DNA of 57,469 nucleotides. Origin: Acidimicrobiaceae bacterium (GTDB taxonomy: Bacteria; Actinomycetota; Acidimicrobiia; Acidimicrobiales; Aldehydirespiratoraceae). This document shows, in pieces, positions 52,817-57,469 of the stretch. A program made the translations under genes and the position numbers. The notes beneath the pieces were generated by a model. It did no database searches. It had not been told where the DNA came from and worked only from the letters and a program-made list of their open reading frames with translations. Where the stretch lies: NCBI GenBank assembly GCA_009843735.1, contig VYCW01000136.1, positions 1 to 57,469 of the forward strand, in the 5' to 3' direction. Each line of letters starts with the position of its first letter. Positions within the stretch are counted from its first letter, which is position 1.

Positions 52817-54175
52817 ATGACCGACTGGGACCGCGTCCGCGCCCTGTGGCCCGACCACCTCGGGCTGGCCCGGGGCAAGTACCTGCCGGCCCGGCTGGCC
52901 CACAAGGGCACCAGCCACTGCGTGACTGTGTTCGGGCTCGGCTATGACCGCAGCATGGCGCCCGCACCGGGCGCCTACCTCCTCGACGGCCTGCCCGACA
53001 CCCAGATCAGCTTCGACACCGCCGACATCCGCCAGGGCTGGGACGACGACGCCACCGGGGTCGTCATCGGTGACCTGTCGATGCACGGCGAGGCCTTGCC
53101 GGAGTCGTCCCGCGGGGCGCTGCGCCGGGCGGTGACCGACTGGGAGACCCTGGGCTATACCCCCAAGGTCGGCATCGAGCTCGAGGCCTACGTGTTCAGC
53201 GGGGGACTGGAGGACCCCCGGCCCTACGAGACGCCCCGCTCCATGGTCTACGGGACCGGGGTCGGGTCCGACCCCGCTGGGGTCGTCACCAAGCTGGTGC
53301 GCCGGGCGGAGGCGTCCGGCATCGCCATGGAGTCGGTCAACGCCGAGTACGACGAGGGCCAGTTCGAGCTCACCCTCGAGTACGGCGACGCCATGTGGGC
53401 CGCCGACAACGCCTTCCTGTTCCGGCTGCTGGCCCGCGAGACCGTGCTGACCGCCACCGACGCCGCGGGCCAGCCTCTGGGCCTTGACTTGACCTTCCTG
53501 GGCAAGCCGTTCCCGGGCATCTCCGGCACCGGCGTCCACGTGAACTTCTCGCTGGTCGACGCGCAGGGCGACAACGCCATGTCGGACACCGGGGGCGCCC
53601 ACGGCATGTCCGACTTGGCCCGGGGCTGCATGGCGGGACTGATCGACCACCACCTGGGCATGACCGCACTGGCCGCACCGACCGTCAACGCCTACCGGCG
53701 CCTTCGCCCCGGCGAACTCAACGGGTACTGGGCCAACTGGGGCGTCGAGCACCGCTGCGCCGGCAACCGCGTGCCCCGGGGCGCCGGCCCCCACATGCGC
53801 ATCGAGAGCCGCATCGGCGACGGCGCCGCCAACGTCCACACCCTGATCGCCGCCGTGCTGCAGGCGGCCCGTCTCGGCATGGTCGGCGGGCTGGACTGCC
53901 CCGAGCCGATGACAACCGACGGCTTCGACGATGTCAACACCGATGTCCACTGTGCCCACAGCCTCAGCGAGGCCCTTGACGAGATGGAGGCCGACGAGGC
54001 CCTCTGCGAGGCGGTCGGCAAGGAGCTCTGCGACAACTTCGTGTTCAACAAGCGGGCCGAGTGGGACCGCTACATCGCCGGGGCCGGCGACGAGGCCGTC
54101 GATGACTGGGACGCCATCGGTGGCACCGAACCCCTCCTGGAATGGGAGTTGAAGCAGTACCTGCCCTACCACTGA
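52817..54175 (+). CDS. Glutamine synthetase family protein (gamma-glutamyl-amine ligase-like)
   Basis: The 452-residue protein has the glutamine-synthetase catalytic core: KVGIELEAYVF (metal Glu), EYDEGQFELTLEYGDAMWAADNAFLFR, GTGVHVNFSLVD (KPxxGxGxHxH-like region with KPFPGISG), NAYRRLRPGE and a C-terminal RIESRIGDGAANVHTLIAA. It lacks the canonical beta-Grasp start and the adenylylation Tyr region of GlnA, and it is nearer to PuuA/GlnA3/GlnA4-like enzymes that glutamylate amines. ATG 52817 has AGGGGAG 5 bases upstream. Position near a PuuD-like hydrolase supports the amine role. Confidence 0.88.
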   Translation: MTDWDRVRALWPDHLGLARGKYLPARLAHKGTSHCVTVFGLGYDRSMAPAPGAYLLDGLPDTQISFDTADIRQGWDDDATGVVIGDLSMHGEALPESSRGALRRAVTDWETLGYTPKVGIELEAYVFSGGLEDPRPYETPRSMVYGTGVGSDPAGVVTKLVRRAEASGIAMESVNAEYDEGQFELTLEYGDAMWAADNAFLFRLLARETVLTATDAAGQPLGLDLTFLGKPFPGISGTGVHVNFSLVDAQGDNAMSDTGGAHGMSDLARGCMAGLIDHHLGMTALAAPTVNAYRRLRPGELNGYWANWGVEHRCAGNRVPRGAGPHMRIESRIGDGAANVHTLIAAVLQAARLGMVGGLDCPEPMTTDGFDDVNTDVHCAHSLSEALDEMEADEALCEAVGKELCDNFVFNKRAEWDRYIAGAGDEAVDDWDAIGGTEPLLEWELKQYLPYH

Positions 54176-54188
54176 GCAGTCGTCTGAC

Positions 54189-55148
54189 ATGACCCCTCCC
54201 CGGCTGATGCTGATCCTGACCGAGAACCACACGCTGGTGGACCCCGACGACCTGGTCGGCCTGGTCCGCCTGGCCACCGACGCCGAGGAGGCCGGGTTCG
54301 ACGCGGTGATGGCCAGTGAGCATGTTGTCCTCGGCCCGGCCGCCGGCGCGCTCGGCCGGCCCCGCAACCCCAGGGAATACGCGGCCCCCGGCAACCAGGA
54401 TCCGGCCACCTGCTGGCCGAGTTCCAACGTGCTGCTGGCCGCGGTGGCCGCGGCCACCCGGCGGGTGCGGCTGGTGATGGGAGCGGTGATCGCGCCGCTG
54501 CGCCATCCGGTGCTGCTGGCCAAGGAGCTGGCAACCCTTGACCGGCTCAGCCAGGGCAGGCTGGTGGTGCAGCCCACCGTGTCGTGGCACCGCGACGAGT
54601 ACGACGCCCTGGGCGTGCCCTTCGCCGAACGGGGCGCCATCCTCGACGAGCAGCTCGAGGCCATGTCGGCGCTTTGGGAGCACACTCCGGCATCGCACGC
54701 AGGGCCCCGCTTCGCCTTCGAGGACGTGTATTGCGTGCCCAAGCCCTGGCGGACCGACCCGGCCCGACCCCGGATGTGGTTCGGCGGCCAGTCCATGCAC
54801 CCGGCGCTGTTGCGACGACTGGTGCGCTACGGGGACGGCTTCCACCCGTTCGGCGCGGCCAGCGGAGAGGACCTCGCCACGCTGAGGGCCGGGCTGGCCG
54901 CCGCGGGTCGGGACCCGGACGGGATCGAGATGGTGGGCGGCACCCGGGCCGTCTTCGCCGGCCCCGACGACACCGCCGACATCGACGCCGCCATGGCCGG
55001 CTTCGGCGACCAGATCGAGGCCGGCTTCACCACGTTCTGCGTCAAGCCGTCACAGCACACCGACGACCCGGCCGAGGTCCGGGCCCTGTGCGAGCACATC
55101 GTCGCCCGAGCCTCGCTCCTCGACGCCGGAGCGCCGCGTTCGCTCTAG
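54189..55148 (+). CDS. Luciferase-like (LLM) class flavin-dependent oxidoreductase
   Basis: The 319-residue enzyme is an intact LLM-family oxidoreductase, dependent on F420 or FMN. It shows FDAVMASEHVVLG, LVMGAVIAPLRHPVLLAKELATLDRLSQGRLVVQPTVSW (family core), YDALGVPFAERGAILDEQLEAMSALW and MWFGGQSMHPALLRRLVRYGDGF. It lies 13 bases after the glutamine-synthetase homologue and in the same direction, so it probably belongs to that operon. It overlaps the convergent amidotransferase gene by 4 bases. Confidence 0.9.
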   Translation: MTPPRLMLILTENHTLVDPDDLVGLVRLATDAEEAGFDAVMASEHVVLGPAAGALGRPRNPREYAAPGNQDPATCWPSSNVLLAAVAAATRRVRLVMGAVIAPLRHPVLLAKELATLDRLSQGRLVVQPTVSWHRDEYDALGVPFAERGAILDEQLEAMSALWEHTPASHAGPRFAFEDVYCVPKPWRTDPARPRMWFGGQSMHPALLRRLVRYGDGFHPFGAASGEDLATLRAGLAAAGRDPDGIEMVGGTRAVFAGPDDTADIDAAMAGFGDQIEAGFTTFCVKPSQHTDDPAEVRALCEHIVARASLLDAGAPRSL

Positions 55149-55885
55149 GAGTGCGCGACCTCGTCGAGGAACCAATCGACCAAGGCGAAGCACTGGCGGG
55201 CGTTGCGGGCCTCGTGATGGCGGATGCCCTCGAGGAGCGTCTGCCGGTTCAGTCCATGCGCCGCCAGGTACTCGTCGTCGGCTCCCGTCAGGAAGCTCTC
55301 GACGTGGTCGTAGGTCACCTCGGGATGGAACTGGGTGCCGACGCAGCGGCCCAGTCGGAACAGCTGCACGGCGTTCTCGTTGACCGCCAGCACCTCGGCT
55401 TCCGGCGGAGGGGTGAACCGGTCGTGGTGCCACTGGAACCACGGTCCGGGTCCGAGCGGGTTGTGGGCCCCGTTGAACGAGCCGTCGGGCTCACGGATCT
55501 CGTACCAGCCGATCTCCGGCTCCGGCGCCTGCTCGACGGAGCCGCCGAGGGCTGCCGCCAGCAGCTGGCCCCCGAAGCACACGCCGAGCATCGGCGTACC
55601 CCGGGCGTGGGCGGCTCGCACCATGTTGAGTTCGTCGAAGATCCATGTGTCGATCTCGCCGGTGTTGGTGAGCGAGCGGACCGAGCCCATCGGCACCAGC
55701 ATGTCGTAGTCGGCGAGGTCGGGGAAGCGAGCGGCGTCATTGGGGCGGTCCAGGTCGGCGGTCACCACGTGCTCGTGCACGTCGTAGCCGCGCTGCGCCA
55801 GCCGCTCGCCCACCAGCGCGCTGGTGCCTTGCGGTTCGTGGGCGAGAACTAGGGCCCGCTTCGGCCGGTTCACAGGTCGAACCAT
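55145..55885 (-). CDS. Type 1 glutamine amidotransferase (GMP-synthase-like)
   Basis: The 246-residue protein is a free-standing class I amidotransferase-like domain: VLAHEPQGTSALVGERL, DMLVPMGSVRSL, the nucleophile Cys in LGVCFGGQLLAAALGG, the FQWHHDRFTPPP segment and the catalytic His/Glu in TQFHPEV. Such proteins hydrolyse glutamine or gamma-glutamyl compounds; the synthase partner is unknown. Start ATG 55885 overlaps the upstream LigB-type gene by 16 bases, so it is translated in that operon. Confidence 0.87.
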   Translation of the reverse strand: MVRPVNRPKRALVLAHEPQGTSALVGERLAQRGYDVHEHVVTADLDRPNDAARFPDLADYDMLVPMGSVRSLTNTGEIDTWIFDELNMVRAAHARGTPMLGVCFGGQLLAAALGGSVEQAPEPEIGWYEIREPDGSFNGAHNPLGPGPWFQWHHDRFTPPPEAEVLAVNENAVQLFRLGRCVGTQFHPEVTYDHVESFLTGADDEYLAAHGLNRQTLLEGIRHHEARNARQCFALVDWFLDEVAHS

Positions 55886-56730
55886 ACGTGGGCCTGGCCG
55901 GTCCCCGACACCGACTCGTACCGGCCGAACTGGGTTCCCTTGGCGGTGCAGGCCGCTCCCCCCAGCGCGCCCACCATGATCAGGTAGTGGCCGAAGTAGC
56001 CCTCGGGGGCGTGTCCGGAGTACTCGGGCAGGAAGTCGATGATGGCCGCGTGGTCGCCTTCAGCCATCCACCCCAGCACCCGCCGGTCGGCGGCGGCGGC
56101 CTCGGGGGTTCGGATGTGGAGGTCGGGATCGGCGCCCTCGTGGTCGCGGAACTGGCGCAGCGGCCAGAACCGGTGGCTGAGCCCGCCGCTGGCCAGGATC
56201 ACCACCCGGCGGTCCAGCCCGGCCACTGCGGCGGCCAGAAGCTCGCCGGCCAGCAGAAAATCGGTGGCCTCGGCGGTCTGGCACACGCCGATCGACACCC
56301 AGCGCTCGTCGCCCTGCAGGAACCCGAGCAGGTTGACGGTGGGGTAGTGCACCGGTAGGTGCGGGTCGTCGATGGCGGTCACCCAGGTGTCGTCGCGGCC
56401 CTCCGCCGCGGCCGCGAAGGCGTGGGCCAGCTCCGGGTCGCCGGGCATGTCGTAGGGCATGGCACTCATGCCCCGGGGCAGCTCGTCGGAGGTGTAGAGG
56501 CCCTTGCGGCGCTCGTGGGCCGAGATCACATGCTCGATGGTGGTGAACCAGTGGGTGTCGACCACCACCACGGTGTCGGCCTCGACCGGGCCCAGGCGCT
56601 CGGCCCGCAGCTCGTGCAGGCCCGCGAACAGGGAGGTGTCCTCACCGCCGTTAAGGGCCCGGCGCTCGTGCTCGGGCATAACCAGCGGCGGCACGTGTGA
56701 CACCACCGCGGCGCCCGCTATCGACCCCAT
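55870..56730 (-). CDS. Class III extradiol dioxygenase (LigB superfamily)
   Basis: The 286-residue protein is a LigB/MEMO-superfamily enzyme that cleaves catecholic or related rings with non-heme iron. It has AAVVSHVPPLV (first His), VVVVDTHWFTTIEH, PHLPVHYPTVNLLGF, VVILASGGLSHRF with the conserved SHR and a C-terminal EGYFGHYLIMVGALGG. An alternative is a related amidase-like member. ATG 56730 overlaps the P450 stop by 4 bases, and the longer frame upstream is a shadow of the P450. The P450-dioxygenase order suggests hydroxylation followed by ring cleavage. Confidence 0.88.
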   Translation of the reverse strand: MGSIAGAAVVSHVPPLVMPEHERRALNGGEDTSLFAGLHELRAERLGPVEADTVVVVDTHWFTTIEHVISAHERRKGLYTSDELPRGMSAMPYDMPGDPELAHAFAAAAEGRDDTWVTAIDDPHLPVHYPTVNLLGFLQGDERWVSIGVCQTAEATDFLLAGELLAAAVAGLDRRVVILASGGLSHRFWPLRQFRDHEGADPDLHIRTPEAAAADRRVLGWMAEGDHAAIIDFLPEYSGHAPEGYFGHYLIMVGALGGAACTAKGTQFGRYESVSGTGQAHVWFDL

Positions 56731-57469
56731 CAGGCCACCACCCGCACGGGCAGGTGCTTGATGCCGGCGATGAAGTTCGAGCGCAGGTACTGGGGCTCGC
56801 CGTCGGGCTCGAGGCGGTCGACCCGCTTCATCAACTCCTCGTACACCAGCCGGGCCTCCATGCGGGCCAGCCAGGCGCCCAGGCACAGGTGCGGTCCGTT
56901 GCGCCCGAAGGCCATGTGGTCGTTGGGATCGCGGGCCAGATCGAACCGCCAGGGGTTCGGGAAGCCGTCGCTGTCATGATTGGCGGAGCAGAACCACATC
57001 ACCACCTTGTCCCCAGGGGCGATTTCCTTTCCGCCGATGTTGGCGGCCCGGGTGGCGGTGCGGCGGAAGTGCATGGTCACCGCGCTGGTGCGCAGAACCT
57101 CCTCCACCGCGGTGTGGGTGAGGGTCGGATCGGCCCGCCAGGCCCGCCAAAGCTCGGGATGCTGCATCATCGTACGCAGCCCGTGAGTCATGGTGTAGCG
57201 GGTGGTGTCGTTGCCGGCCGCGATCAGAAGCAGGAAGAAGTTCTTGAACTCCAGGTCAGTCAGCGGCTCGCCGTCGCGTGTGGGAGCCAGCAGCTGGGTG
57301 ATCACGTCGTCGCGGGGGCAGGCCCGGCGCTCGGCTGCCTGGTGTTCGGCGTACTCGAACACCTCGGCCGCGGCCGGGCTGCGAAACGGCATCAGCCGGA
57401 ACTCCTCGGTGTCGACCGTGTCCACGACGTGGGTGGTGAACTCGGGGTCGCTGTTGCCCAGGAAGGCGT
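56730..57469 (-). CDS. Cytochrome P450, 5' part beyond the right edge
   Basis: The frame is open to the right edge and continues past GTG 57425 (FLGNSDPEFTTHVVDT upstream), so the N-terminus is missing. The visible ~246 residues carry the I-helix AAGNDTTRYTMTHGL, the K-helix EEVLR, the meander PNPWRFDLARDPNDH and the heme loop FGRNGPHLCLGAWLARMEAR. It resembles the P450 at 40.4 kb closely in the C-terminal part (EPQYLRSNFIAGIKHLPV against EPDYLRSNFIGGVKRLPV), so they are probably paralogues. It is the first visible gene of the operon with the LigB-type enzyme. Confidence 0.93.
   Translation of the reverse strand, partial: AFLGNSDPEFTTHVVDTVDTEEFRLMPFRSPAAAEVFEYAEHQAAERRACPRDDVITQLLAPTRDGEPLTDLEFKNFFLLLIAAGNDTTRYTMTHGLRTMMQHPELWRAWRADPTLTHTAVEEVLRTSAVTMHFRRTATRAANIGGKEIAPGDKVVMWFCSANHDSDGFPNPWRFDLARDPNDHMAFGRNGPHLCLGAWLARMEARLVYEELMKRVDRLEPDGEPQYLRSNFIAGIKHLPVRVVA

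Noticed and set aside
51479-54796. Minus-strand open frame of about 1100 codons opposite the acyl-CoA dehydrogenase and glutamine-synthetase homologue
   Set aside because: Antisense shadow of two recognisable + genes; no motifs of its own.

Overview
This is a G+C-rich chromosomal segment from an actinobacterium. The ribosomal-protein/secY order, the tsaEBD and groESL neighbourhoods, GuaB3 next to GuaA, ALAXM-type genes, GTG starts and many F420/FMN luciferase-like, cytochrome P450 and acyl-CoA genes suggest an uncultured marine or host-associated Acidimicrobiia-like lineage. That placement is an inference from gene content; no rRNA gene is present. I see no tRNA, IS element, prophage, CRISPR array or replication origin, and no gene-free stretch over 300 bases.

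Left part (1-20.3 kb, all on +) is housekeeping. It runs from the end of the spc/alpha ribosomal operon (secY-adk-infA-rpmJ-rpsM-rpsK-rpsD-rpoA-rplQ-truA) through rplM-rpsI, glmM and a greatly enlarged glmS, then acpS-nnrD-alr-P1 peptidase-tsaE-tsaB-tsaD, and ends with a CIRCE-controlled groES-groEL operon closed by a strong hairpin. Several genes overlap by 4 bases. Oddities are micro-duplications at both ends of secY, a probable CTG start for infA, and mini-ORFs whose stops overlap the next start.

Middle part (20.4-41.8 kb) is mixed: a secreted repeat lipoprotein, a small conserved protein plus a CoA-type Nudix hydrolase, guaB3-guaA, a cystathionine synthase pair on -, a decayed luciferase-like gene, a PcrA/UvrD helicase, an AlaX editing protein, sucC-sucD, purH, a homocysteine methyltransferase, a TauD-like dioxygenase, a frameshifted luciferase-like gene, and a P450 behind a twin-palindrome operator.

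Right part (41.9-57.5 kb) is accessory. A - strand block carries a glycine-betaine-type ABC transporter (proV, a fused proW, proX) followed by three genes for a 572-residue unknown, an atypical M19 dipeptidase homologue and a small unknown protein: a candidate undescribed quaternary-amine cassette. Next come a peptidase-C26 amidotransferase divergent from an alpha/beta hydrolase, an acyl-CoA dehydrogenase, a glutamine-synthetase homologue and a luciferase-like enzyme, possibly a gamma-glutamylation route for amines. A - strand set (P450, LigB-type dioxygenase, amidotransferase) runs off the right edge.

A recurring signal is a TANNNT -10 box 6-8 bases before an ATG or GTG, implying leaderless mRNAs. 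In two places divergent -10 boxes overlap.
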